Assembly (NCBI GenBank): GCA_029781115.1
Contig: JAKOXG010000022.1
Coordinates: 1-64,000 of the forward strand
DNA length: 64,000 nt
Reading direction: 5' to 3'
Origin: Candidatus Cloacimonadota bacterium
Lineage (GTDB): Bacteria; Cloacimonadota; Cloacimonadia; Cloacimonadales; Cloacimonadaceae
The notes under the pieces were generated by a model that ran no database searches, was not told the DNA's origin, and worked only from the letters and a program-made list of their open reading frames with translations. The position numbers and the translations under genes were made by a program. This document shows positions 8,589 through 16,618 of this stretch, piece by piece (the stretch's first letter is position 1; each line of letters begins with the position of its first letter).

Positions 8589-10109
8589 ATGCAACGCATT
8601 ATCATAGACGGAAATAGCCTCACTTTGGAGGATGTGGAAAGGGTAGCACTGCAAGGCGCAGAGATCCAGATCAGCGAAGCGGCACTGCAAAAAGTGGCTG
8701 CCTGTAGAGCCTATGTGGATAAAGTTATCGCCGAAAAGCGCGTGGTTTATGGGCTCACCACCGGTTTTGGGAAATTCAGCACCGTCACCATCGAAGCTGA
8801 AAACATCGCTGAGCTGCAATTGAACCTGATCCGTAGCCATGCCGTGAGCGTGGGCGAACCTTACAGCGAGGCTCAGGTAAGAGCCATCATGCTGCTGCGC
8901 ATCAACGTTTTAGCCAAGGGACATTCTGGCATCAGAACAGAAACCCTGCTCACCTTGGTGGAGATGCTCAACAAGAAAGTGCATCCCGTCATCCCCATGC
9001 GCGGCTCTGTGGGTGCCAGCGGCGACCTCTCTCCCCTGTCACACCTGGCTTTGGTGCTCTTGGGCGAAGGCTCTGCAATGTATGAAGGCAAGGTTATGGA
9101 TGGCGCACAGGCACTGAAACTGGCCGGCATCCAGCCCATTAACCTCGCTGCCAAAGAGGGCTTGGCTCTCAACAACGGCACGCAGGTGATGGCCGCCATC
9201 GGAGCTTTAGGGCTTTTGCAGGCAGAACGGCTTTGCCAGCAGGCAGACGTAGTCGCTGCCGCCAGTGTGGATGCCCTTTTGGGAACACCTACTGCATTTG
9301 ATCCCTTGGTTCACATCCTTAGGGCGCATCCGGGACAGAACAAGAGCGCACAAAACCTGTTTAAGCTGCTGCAAAACAGCCCCTTGAGAGAATCTCACCG
9401 CAATTGTGAAAACGTGCAGGACGCCTATTCCCTGCGCTGCACACCTCAAGTGCATGGAGCGGTGCGAGATGCGCTCGCCTATGCCAGAGGCGTGCTGGAA
9501 ATTGAGATCAACAGCGCCACCGACAACCCACTCATCTTCCCCGATGAAGACAGAGTGATCTCCGGCGGCAACTTCCATGGCGAACCTTTGGCTATCGCTT
9601 TGGATACCATTGCCATCGCCATCTCTGAGCTGGCTTCCATCTCGGAACGCAGGATGGAGCAGATGCTCAACCCGGCTCTAAACCGTGGATTGAACGCCTT
9701 TTTGGCCAAACGCCCGGGCTTGGATTCCGGCTTTATGATCATTCAGCTCACCGCCGCTGCTTTGGTAAGCGAAAACAAGGTTTTGGCACATCCCGCATCC
9801 GTGGATTCCATTCCCACCTCGGCAAATCAGGAAGACCACGTGAGCATGGGCTCAGTTTCTGCCATCAAACTATTGCAGGTGTTGCAAAACGTAAACGACG
9901 TCCTGGCCATCGAATTGATCATTAATATGACAGCTCTCGATCTGCGCAAAGAGAAGAGCAGTCCGGCAATCGAGAACGTTAAGAGGTTGGTGCGCAGCAG
10001 CATTCCTGTCCTGGATATTGATAGGGTGATGCAAGACGACATCAAGGCAGCCTCGAGGATGATCAAAGATGCCGACATCCTGAAAGTTTTGGAACTCACC
10101 TTGGTATAA
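8589..10109 (+). CDS. hutH: histidine ammonia-lyase
   Basis: A 506-residue cytoplasmic enzyme that deaminates histidine to urocanate and ammonia. The Ala143-Ser144-Gly145 triad in GSVGASGDLSPLSHL forms the MIO prosthetic group and is at nearly the same position as in well-studied HutH enzymes. YGLTTGFGKF near the N terminus and the C-terminal QEDHVSMG region are also typical. The ATG at 8589 is preceded by GGAGAAAC; a longer reading from TTG 8508 is rejected because that codon belongs to the promoter box. It is first in a tight run of five genes and is followed after 6 bases by a lipoprotein gene. No hutU, hutI or ftcD is in the window. Confidence 0.96.
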   Translation: MQRIIIDGNSLTLEDVERVALQGAEIQISEAALQKVAACRAYVDKVIAEKRVVYGLTTGFGKFSTVTIEAENIAELQLNLIRSHAVSVGEPYSEAQVRAIMLLRINVLAKGHSGIRTETLLTLVEMLNKKVHPVIPMRGSVGASGDLSPLSHLALVLLGEGSAMYEGKVMDGAQALKLAGIQPINLAAKEGLALNNGTQVMAAIGALGLLQAERLCQQADVVAAASVDALLGTPTAFDPLVHILRAHPGQNKSAQNLFKLLQNSPLRESHRNCENVQDAYSLRCTPQVHGAVRDALAYARGVLEIEINSATDNPLIFPDEDRVISGGNFHGEPLAIALDTIAIAISELASISERRMEQMLNPALNRGLNAFLAKRPGLDSGFMIIQLTAAALVSENKVLAHPASVDSIPTSANQEDHVSMGSVSAIKLLQVLQNVNDVLAIELIINMTALDLRKEKSSPAIENVKRLVRSSIPVLDIDRVMQDDIKAASRMIKDADILKVLELTLV

Positions 10110-10115
10110 AAATCC

Positions 10116-12830
10116 ATGAAAACCAGATATTCCCTGCTGATCTTGGCACTTTGCCTGCTGCTGGTTTCTTGCGGCGTGAACAACACTATGTACAATGCTC
10201 GCAAGTATTTCAAGGCTGCACAAGAGCGGCCATTAACCGCCAACGGCAGGCCCAGCAACCAAGCGGTGGAGGAATATACCAAAACCATCCAAAAGTGCGG
10301 CATCATCATCACTGAAAGACCCAATAGCAGAAACCTGGACGATGTGGTGTTTTTATTGGCACGAGCCCTGTATTACAAGGCCAATAGCGCTTTCCAAGCT
10401 AAGGATCAATTTGAAGCTCTGATCAAAGGATTCCCCAACAGCAAGCACTACCCAGAGGCGCATATCTATCTGGCACGCACACTTAGGCAGATCAACCGCC
10501 CTGCTGAATCAGAGGCAGTTTTGGAAGGATTCGTGCGCGATGGACGCTACCGGAAGCATCATCCCAGAGCCTTGCTGGTGCTGGCGGAATTTGAGATCGA
10601 AGACAAAGACTACATCCGCACCCAGTATTGGTTGCAGAGGATTATCAATGACTATTCCGACACTCCGGAGTTTAAAGAAGCCTTCTTCCTCTTTGGCAAA
10701 ACCTTCTATGAGCAAAAGGATTACGCCAGCTCGCTGAAACAGTTTGAGAAGTTTATCAAAACCCGTGGCATCACCAAAGAGCAGAAGATGGATGCACGCT
10801 ATTACATCGCTCTCAATCACTTTGAACTTGGCGAGCTGGGGAAAAGCTCAAGGGAAGTCACCAGCCTTTTGAGGGATGAAAGCCGTCCGGAAAAGGTGGG
10901 ACAAATCAGGGTGCTGAAAGCCAGAATCCTGCTTGCTTCCAAAAACCCGGATCAGGGTGTGGAGGAAGTGGGAGAAATCTACAAAGTATATCCCCGCACC
11001 GAAAGCTCGTCCAGCGCCTATTACTACCTGGGAGATTACTACTTTTACAGGGATCAAAACATCGCCGAAGCCATCACTAACTACAACAAAGTGAGGGCAG
11101 ACTACCCCGCATCCACCTTGGTGCCCATCTCGCAAGAAAAGGTGGCAGCTTTGAACCAAATCAAGGAAAACCAAAACCTCTCACTGACCGGTAACCTCCA
11201 ACAATACGTGGATTACCACCTCTTGGCTGCTGAGAACTATCTCAACACCTTTGCCCTACCGGATTCCGCACTCCTCATGTATGACAGGATTCTGGACGCT
11301 CCGCAAGAAATGATGGCAGAAATGGATAGCCTGAATGCGGAAATTGGCATCTTGGAAGCCAAAGTGGACAGCCTGCAGATGGCGATCAACTCCCTGGCTC
11401 CCGAAGAGCCACAGGTACCGGCGGTTACTGAACCGACGCAGACAACTGAGGAAGCTGAGGACAGCCCCGCTGATGATGAAACTGAAGAGGTGGAACATCC
11501 TGATATTGTGGAAGTTGAGGAGACTGAGGTACCGGCAGGCGCTGAACCGACGCAGACGACTGAAGAAATAGAAGAGCCTAAGGACGATATAGTAACAGAG
11601 GATAAAGAAGTCGAAGAACCCAAGGGCGACGAAAGGAAAGAGGAAAAACCTAAAGAAGGCGAAGAACCCAAACCCGACGAGGGGAAAGAAGATAAAGAAG
11701 AAGATAAACCAGCTGAACCAAAAGAGCCGGAAGACCCTCGCAGGAACCTGCAATCCGAGCTGCAACGGGCGCAGACGTCCATCGCATCACTCGACACCAA
11801 AATCAAGGAGTGTGAGGGCATTTTGTTGAGGCTGGAAAATGAGTTTCTGCCTCAGGTGTATTTCACTAAGGCCAACCTGCTTAAGAAGTTGGACAACAAT
11901 GATGACGCCTTGCAAGCGATTCAGGACACCATGCAGATAGCTTATCCGGACAACAAATACACCAACGCCCTGGGGATGCTGATCGCCGACGAGCCGGTGC
12001 GTTTGATCGACCCTGAAGAAGACAGGCAAACTGAACTTTTGGACAGAGCCCTGGGCTTTGGCGCAGCAGAGCCGGATTCCATGAGGGTGCTCTTGGAACA
12101 ACTGGTTGATTCCAGCTATCCCCATTTAGCCCTCAGAGCCAATTTCAGGCTGGGCTGGATGTATAGCTTTGAGGTGGTGGATACCACGCTGGCAAAACCC
12201 TATCTGGATGCCGTTTTGGAGCATCCACAGGGTGGAGAGTATGCCGCCTGGGTGCAGAGGTTTTACAATGGCACAAACTACTTCTTCCCCGAAGAGCCCA
12301 AAGAGGAAACTGAGGAGAGTGAAGAGCTTCCTGAAGCTGGCGAGATCCGAGCTGATGAAAGTCCTGAGGCTGAGGATACTACGGGCGAAGGCGAGGTAGA
12401 AGAGCCCGATACCGAGGGAGTTGAGGGGGTAGAAAGTCCAAAGGTGCCGGCGGTCGATGAACCGCCGCAGACGACTGGGGAAGTTAGCACTGAGGCAGAA
12501 CAGCCTGTTGTCGATGAAGAAGAGCCTGAGTCAGAAGAGGTTGATGAAGAGTCAGAAGCTGAACCCACAGAAGCAGAGAGCCCTGTCGAGGAAGAAGAAA
12601 CTGAGGACGCTGAGCCAGAAGAAATAGAAAATCCTGCTGAAGAAGAAGTAGAACCCGAGCCTGAACCTGAAGAGGTAGAGGAGCCAGCTGATGAAGTTGA
12701 GGATGAGGCTGAGAGCACCGATCTTCCTGAGGACAAAACCCAAGCCACCGAAGAGCCTGAAACGCCAAAGCCTACTGAGGATACAGACGACGAGGAAGAG
12801 GCTCCCAAAAGCCCCTCCACACAACCCTGA
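10116..12830 (+). CDS. TPR lipoprotein with acidic Glu/Pro-rich low-complexity regions
   Basis: A 904-residue protein with a lipoprotein signal (LLLVSC, Cys20). Residues about 50-340 are tetratricopeptide-type helical repeats, about 395-425 and 545-590 look like coiled coil, and a second helical repeat area spans about 590-725. Two long acidic segments (about 430-545 and 725-904) are dominated by Glu, Pro, Thr and Ser and carry imperfect copies of a VPAxxEPxQTTEE motif. It is likely a periplasmic or outer-membrane-tethered scaffold. Large TPR lipoproteins such as SprE/PorW act in type IX secretion, which would fit the sorted proteins nearby, but that link is only a guess from architecture. 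It starts 6 bases after hutH. Confidence 0.75.
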   Translation: MKTRYSLLILALCLLLVSCGVNNTMYNARKYFKAAQERPLTANGRPSNQAVEEYTKTIQKCGIIITERPNSRNLDDVVFLLARALYYKANSAFQAKDQFEALIKGFPNSKHYPEAHIYLARTLRQINRPAESEAVLEGFVRDGRYRKHHPRALLVLAEFEIEDKDYIRTQYWLQRIINDYSDTPEFKEAFFLFGKTFYEQKDYASSLKQFEKFIKTRGITKEQKMDARYYIALNHFELGELGKSSREVTSLLRDESRPEKVGQIRVLKARILLASKNPDQGVEEVGEIYKVYPRTESSSSAYYYLGDYYFYRDQNIAEAITNYNKVRADYPASTLVPISQEKVAALNQIKENQNLSLTGNLQQYVDYHLLAAENYLNTFALPDSALLMYDRILDAPQEMMAEMDSLNAEIGILEAKVDSLQMAINSLAPEEPQVPAVTEPTQTTEEAEDSPADDETEEVEHPDIVEVEETEVPAGAEPTQTTEEIEEPKDDIVTEDKEVEEPKGDERKEEKPKEGEEPKPDEGKEDKEEDKPAEPKEPEDPRRNLQSELQRAQTSIASLDTKIKECEGILLRLENEFLPQVYFTKANLLKKLDNNDDALQAIQDTMQIAYPDNKYTNALGMLIADEPVRLIDPEEDRQTELLDRALGFGAAEPDSMRVLLEQLVDSSYPHLALRANFRLGWMYSFEVVDTTLAKPYLDAVLEHPQGGEYAAWVQRFYNGTNYFFPEEPKEETEESEELPEAGEIRADESPEAEDTTGEGEVEEPDTEGVEGVESPKVPAVDEPPQTTGEVSTEAEQPVVDEEEPESEEVDEESEAEPTEAESPVEEEETEDAEPEEIENPAEEEVEPEPEPEEVEEPADEVEDEAESTDLPEDKTQATEEPETPKPTEDTDDEEEAPKSPSTQP

Positions 12831-12848
12831 TAGCATTTTGTGTCTAAC

Positions 12849-13466
12849 ATGCTCACAGATCAACACCTGCTCCTACGCCTGACCATCATGCTTGTCGCTT
12901 TCACCGGCAACTTGGGTTCGTCTTTCAAGCAATTGCTCATCCAAAGCGCTCTCTTTTTGCTGTTCTTCCTCTTGGAGCCTGCATCCTACCTGAGGTTGCT
13001 GCACGCGCTGCGGTTTATTCTCAGCTTTTTGACCGCCTATTGGCTGATCGCCACCCTCCTGGGCACACCCTTCCCCACCATGCTGCTCTTTAGTTTGAGG
13101 CTGCTATTCTTCATTATCGTAAGCGTTTACACCTTTTCCCACCTCACTTTACCACGAGTCTTGCACGACACATCTTTTCTGCTCAAGTATCGCTGGGGTA
13201 ATGCCCTCATTCAGTATCTTCTGGCTACCATCCTGTTTATTCAAAGCTTCCAGCAGCACTGGACAGCCTCGCAGACGGAGTTTAAGCACGACCTTTCCGC
13301 CCGCTTCTGGCACAGCCTCAAGACCTGCAACCGAGACACCGCCAGCATCAGTCAGAAGGTGGAAGCATCCATCCGGGACGAGCAGAGCTACGCTGAAGCC
13401 AAGCCAGCTTCCAGCCTGCTGGGGCTCACCTTTTTGTGCCTTTTGATCCTTTTGGGTGCAGTGTAA
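12849..13466 (+). CDS. multi-pass membrane protein of unknown function
   Basis: About 205 residues with four or five hydrophobic segments in the N-terminal two thirds (for example FKQLLIQSALFLLFFLLE and TMLLFSLRLLFFIIVSVY), a polar helical stretch (about 135-185), and a last hydrophobic segment at the C terminus. The overall shape recalls the T components of ECF transporters, but I see no diagnostic motif, so no function is assigned. An ATG at 12849 and a GTG at 12840 are both possible starts, and neither has a strong Shine-Dalgarno sequence. The stop overlaps the truA start by one base (TAATG), suggesting translational coupling. Confidence 0.7.
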   Translation: MLTDQHLLLRLTIMLVAFTGNLGSSFKQLLIQSALFLLFFLLEPASYLRLLHALRFILSFLTAYWLIATLLGTPFPTMLLFSLRLLFFIIVSVYTFSHLTLPRVLHDTSFLLKYRWGNALIQYLLATILFIQSFQQHWTASQTEFKHDLSARFWHSLKTCNRDTASISQKVEASIRDEQSYAEAKPASSLLGLTFLCLLILLGAV

Positions 13467-14239
13467 TGCCTCGCTTTTTGATGACCCTGTGCTACGATGG
13501 CAGCTCCTACGTGGGCTGGCAAAAGCAGCATAACGGTTTGGGAATACAGCAGGTTGTAGAAAAAGCGCTGTCCCTGATGAAGGCTCCCAACCCCAGCGTA
13601 ACTGCCGCAGGCAGGACGGATGCCGGTGTGCATGCAATCGCACAAAAGGCTCATTTTGACTACCCTGAGCGCATGCCTCTCCCCTCCATGATCAAGGCCT
13701 TCAACAGCCTGCTCCCCTATGATATCAAGGTGATGGACATCACGCCCGTGCCGGACGCTTTCCACGCCCGCTTTGATGCCTGTCAGAGGTCATACCGCTA
13801 TCTTTTGGCCAAAGAAAGCCACCCTTTTTCACGCCTTTACCGGGGTTTCATCCCGCATAAGCCAATACGTTTCAAACAGATGCAAAGCTACATTCCCGCC
13901 CTGTTGGGTAAAAAGGACTTTTCCAGCATGGCGCAGCTGAACCCCAATATTCCAAACAGAATCTGTGATCTGCAAGAGCTGAAGCTGCAGGATCAGGGCG
14001 ATCATCTGGTGTTTGAATTTACCGCCGACAGGTTTTTGCACAACATGGTGCGCCGCATCGTGGGAACCATGATCAACCTTGCCGCTAAAGATATATCAAT
14101 ACAGGAACTTGAGGACATTATCGCCATGCAGGATCCCCGGCAAACCTTAGTGGAAACCGCTCCTGCAAATGGCCTGTATCTCACCCAAGTAAACTACCCT
14201 GAAGAAAAACTAAGTTTTGAGGACAGCAATGAAATATAA
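13466..14239 (+). CDS. truA: tRNA pseudouridine(38-40) synthase
   Basis: A 257-residue TruA-family enzyme that isomerises uridines 38-40 in the tRNA anticodon stem-loop. The catalytic aspartate is Asp52 in AAGRTDAGVHA, and YDGSSYVGWQ near the N terminus and DRFLHNMVRRIVGT in the second half are family signatures. The start is the ATG that overlaps the previous stop (TAATG). A start ten codons earlier would lie inside the upstream gene. The end overlaps hisS by 11 bases. Confidence 0.95.
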   Translation: MPRFLMTLCYDGSSYVGWQKQHNGLGIQQVVEKALSLMKAPNPSVTAAGRTDAGVHAIAQKAHFDYPERMPLPSMIKAFNSLLPYDIKVMDITPVPDAFHARFDACQRSYRYLLAKESHPFSRLYRGFIPHKPIRFKQMQSYIPALLGKKDFSSMAQLNPNIPNRICDLQELKLQDQGDHLVFEFTADRFLHNMVRRIVGTMINLAAKDISIQELEDIIAMQDPRQTLVETAPANGLYLTQVNYPEEKLSFEDSNEI

Positions 14240-15488
14240 CATCCCGCGTGGAACATACGACATCTTACCTAACCAAAGCCATAAATGGCAATACCTTATC
14301 CGCAGGTTTCAAGACCTCGCCGCTGCCTATGGTTATCAGGAAATCTCCACCCCCATCTTTGAACAAAGTGCCCTCTTTGAGCGCAGTTCCGGCAGCTCTT
14401 CAGACGTGGTGCAGAAGGAGATGTATCGCTTTTTGGATCGAAAAGGACGTGAATTTGCCCTGCGTCCGGAAGGAACGGCACCCGTGGTGCGCAGCTTCAT
14501 CGAAAACTCATGGGATAAGACGCAAAGCCGAACAAAGCTCTTCTATACCGGCCCCATGTTTCGCTATGACCGCCCGCAGGCCGGACGTTATCGTCAGTTT
14601 TGGCAGTATGGCTTGGAGTTCTTTGGCTCTCATCACCCCTTCTACGATGCGGAAGTGATTGCCTTCTTATGGAATTACCTCACTTCGCTGGGCTTGAAAA
14701 AGATCCATCTGGAGATCAACAGCGTTGGCTGTCCCAACTGCCTGCACGAGTATGAGGTTGCCCTGAAAGCCTTTTATCAGCCGCATCTATCGGAGCTCTG
14801 CGGCGATTGCCAAAACCGCTTTGAGGTCAATCCCAAACGGCTCCTGGATTGTAAGGTACCTTCCTGCGGAGAGATCGCCAAGCAAGCCCCATCCCAACTG
14901 GATTATCTGGATGAGGAATGCCGCACCCACTTTGAGCAGGTGCAACACTACCTCCAGCTGGCGAATATAGAATTTATGGTTAACCCTCGCATTGTGAGGG
15001 GCTTGGACTACTATTCCCACACCGCCTTTGAGGTCATCTTTGATGGCTTGGGAGCACAAAACACCCTCGCAGGTGGCGGCAGATACAACTATCTGGTGGA
15101 GCAAATGGGCGGCAAACCCACGCCCGCCATCGGCTTCGCTGGAGGATTTGAGCGTCTGCTGCTGGCTTTGGAAGAAGAGGGCGTGTCTCTGGACGTCGAC
15201 CCCATCCCGGATGTCTACGCCATCGCCATGGGTGAAGAAGCTCAGAAAGCACTGATGCCCTTGATCTTTGTCCTCAGAAACCAAGGCAAGAAAGTGGACT
15301 GCGATCCCGAGAAAAGCTCTTTCAAAGCTCAAATGAAGGCGGCAAACAACTCTCAAGCCCGCTTTTGCCTCATCATCGGTGAGGATGAACTGAGCTCCAA
15401 GAGCGTCATCCTCAAAGACATGGAATCGGGCGAACAGCAGAGCATAGCCATGGACAAAGTGTCCAGCCATCTTCTACAAATCCTATGA
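14229..15488 (+). CDS. hisS: histidyl-tRNA synthetase
   Basis: A 419-residue class II aminoacyl-tRNA synthetase that charges tRNA-His. It shows ALRPEGTAPVVR, the motif 2 region with FRYDRPQAGRYRQFWQ, the His-specific RGLDYYSHTAFE, and motif 3 PAIGFAGGFERLLL. A C-terminal anticodon-binding domain follows (about 325-419). The start at 14229 is preceded by GAGGAC and overlaps the end of truA. It closes the hutH-lipoprotein-membrane protein-truA-hisS run. No hairpin terminator is obvious before the groES promoter. Confidence 0.96.
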   Translation: MKYNIPRGTYDILPNQSHKWQYLIRRFQDLAAAYGYQEISTPIFEQSALFERSSGSSSDVVQKEMYRFLDRKGREFALRPEGTAPVVRSFIENSWDKTQSRTKLFYTGPMFRYDRPQAGRYRQFWQYGLEFFGSHHPFYDAEVIAFLWNYLTSLGLKKIHLEINSVGCPNCLHEYEVALKAFYQPHLSELCGDCQNRFEVNPKRLLDCKVPSCGEIAKQAPSQLDYLDEECRTHFEQVQHYLQLANIEFMVNPRIVRGLDYYSHTAFEVIFDGLGAQNTLAGGGRYNYLVEQMGGKPTPAIGFAGGFERLLLALEEEGVSLDVDPIPDVYAIAMGEEAQKALMPLIFVLRNQGKKVDCDPEKSSFKAQMKAANNSQARFCLIIGEDELSSKSVILKDMESGEQQSIAMDKVSSHLLQIL

Positions 15489-15560
15489 GTTATATGATCA
15501 ATAACACACTAGATTCGGATGGTCATGGTGCCAGCCGCAGGACCTCGCTCCTCTTTTCCA

Positions 15561-15598
15561 TTGACAAAATCTTAGCACTCTAAAAAGGTGGTTGCTAA
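15561..15598 (+). promoter_or_regulatory. groES promoter box with CIRCE (HrcA) operator
   Basis: TTGACAAAAT at 15561-15570 is followed directly by TTAGCACTC at 15572-15580, a 9-base spacer, and GGTTGCTAA at 15590-15598. The CIRCE consensus is TTAGCACTC-N9-GAGTGCTAA, so the left half is perfect and the right half has two mismatches. CIRCE is the operator of the heat-shock repressor HrcA. Its place just downstream of the -35 box and about 64 bp before groES fits heat-shock repression. Confidence 0.85.
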
Positions 15599-15661
15599 GA
15601 AGCCCCTTTGGCTTATACTATAAATGTAACAAATTATTAATCGAACTATGGAGGTTCATAC

Positions 15662-15934
15662 ATGAAACTGAGACCTATCGAAGACAGAGTAGTAGTCCAA
15701 ATCGAGACTGCTGCAACCGAAAAAACCATCGGAGGTATCATCATCCCGGATACCGCTAAAGAAAAGCCGCAAATCGCTGAAGTGATTGCCGTTGGCACAG
15801 ATGAAGACCTAGTCAAGTGCATCAAGGTGGGAGACAAGGTTCTCTATGGCAAATACTCCGGCACCGAAGTGGAACTCGATGGCAAAAAGCTGCTCATCCT
15901 CTCCATGAGTGACATCTTGGCGATTGTGGAATAA
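15662..15934 (+). CDS. groES: co-chaperonin GroES
   Basis: A 90-residue GroES (Cpn10), the lid of the GroEL folding chamber. It starts [13 protein letters not shown], has the mobile-loop region with [18 protein letters not shown], and ends with a DILAIVE strand. The ATG has a GGAGG 9 bases upstream. It is under a CIRCE operator. Unusually, groEL does not follow; a thioredoxin gene lies 12 bases downstream, so groEL must be elsewhere. Confidence 0.96.
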   Translation: MKLRPIEDRVVVQIETAATEKTIGGIIIPDTAKEKPQIAEVIAVGTDEDLVKCIKVGDKVLYGKYSGTEVELDGKKLLILSMSDILAIVE

Positions 15935-15946
15935 AAGGATATAGAA

Positions 15947-16261
15947 ATGAAAGAAGTCACAAGCGCAGATTTTGAACTTGAGGTTCTCAAGTCCGAACTC
16001 CCCGTCCTGGTAGATTTCTGGGCTCCTTGGTGCGGACCCTGCAAAGCCCTCACCCCCGCAGTTGAGAAAGTTGCAGCCCAAACCGAAGGCAAAGTCAAGG
16101 TCATGAAATGCAACGTTGACGAATGCCAAGACATCGCCGGACGCTACTCTATCATGTCCATCCCCACTCTCTTGGTCTTTAATAAAGGCGAAGTGAGTGC
16201 CCAGATTGTCGGTCTGGTCAGACCTGACAAGATCATGGAAAAGCTTCAACCATTCCTATAA
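15947..16261 (+). CDS. trxA: thioredoxin
   Basis: A 104-residue thioredoxin with the classical active site WAPWCGPCK (Cys29 and Cys32) and the conserved cis-proline region SIMSIPTLLVF. It is a cytoplasmic disulfide reductase. It lies 12 bases after groES and is followed by an intrinsic terminator, so it is probably co-transcribed with groES under HrcA control. That coupling would put a redox chaperone into the heat-shock regulon. Confidence 0.96.
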   Translation: MKEVTSADFELEVLKSELPVLVDFWAPWCGPCKALTPAVEKVAAQTEGKVKVMKCNVDECQDIAGRYSIMSIPTLLVFNKGEVSAQIVGLVRPDKIMEKLQPFL

Positions 16262-16286
16262 TTGGAATTTTTAACCTGTAACGAAT

Positions 16287-16314
16287 AAACCCGGCTCTGA
16301 AGGTCGGGTTTTTC
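16287..16314 (+). terminator. intrinsic terminator after trxA
   Basis: AAACCCG at 16287-16293 pairs with CGGGTTT at 16305-16311 around an 11-base loop, followed by TT and CTTT. It lies 25 bases after the trxA stop. Confidence 0.85.
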
Positions 16315-16341
16315 TTTGCAATTGTAGGGTCGCTTGTGTAG

Positions 16342-16361
16342 GGTCGGTCGCCGAACCGACC
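16342..16361. repeat. small hairpin GGTCGGT-CGCCGA-ACCGACC
   Basis: A perfect 7-bp stem with a 6-base loop, 10 bases from a second hairpin of similar build. It belongs with the hairpins at 16372, 18387, 25246 and 25312 in size and stem style, but its loop is CGCCGA and not TGCCAT. Confidence 0.65.
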
Positions 16362-16371
16362 ACCCGTAGCC

Positions 16372-16389
16372 GGCGGTTGCCATACCGCC
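16372..16389. repeat. TGCCAT-loop hairpin, also a 23-base dispersed repeat
   Basis: GGCGGT pairs with ACCGCC around the loop TGCCAT. The 23 bases at 16366-16388 recur exactly, in inverted orientation, at 25312-25334. No gene is seen in the surrounding gap 16315-16528. Confidence 0.75.
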
Positions 16390-16528
16390 GCAATTGAGCG
16401 CAGCTTGATGTTTCATCACCCAGACCAGCACAGGTACTTTCTTTCGGGCGGTTCAGCGATCGCCAGCACTTGGTCGGTGCGTGGCAATCTCCCCTCCTTG
16501 CTGCTAAGACCGGAAACCAATTCCGAGC

Positions 16529-16538
16529 TTGACAAAAC
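16529..16538 (+). promoter_or_regulatory. candidate promoter, TTGACAAAAC box
   Basis: TTGACA at 16529-16534 extended by AAAC, 90 bp before the TTG start of the second type IX-sorted protein. It is the fifth such box upstream of a plus-strand unit. A matching -10 is not clear. Confidence 0.4.
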
Positions 16539-16618
16539 ACGCTGATTCCACAAACTGCATCCGTGAGCGGTTTCCTACTGTCTCTTTCCAATTACGTGAT
16601 CATTAAGGAGAAGTCATT

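Noticed and set aside
12278-12856. Serine-rich open frame opposite the acidic tail of the TPR lipoprotein
   Set aside because: The complement of Glu codons reads as Ser/Leu/Phe; it is a mirror of low-complexity coding sequence with no ribosome-binding site.
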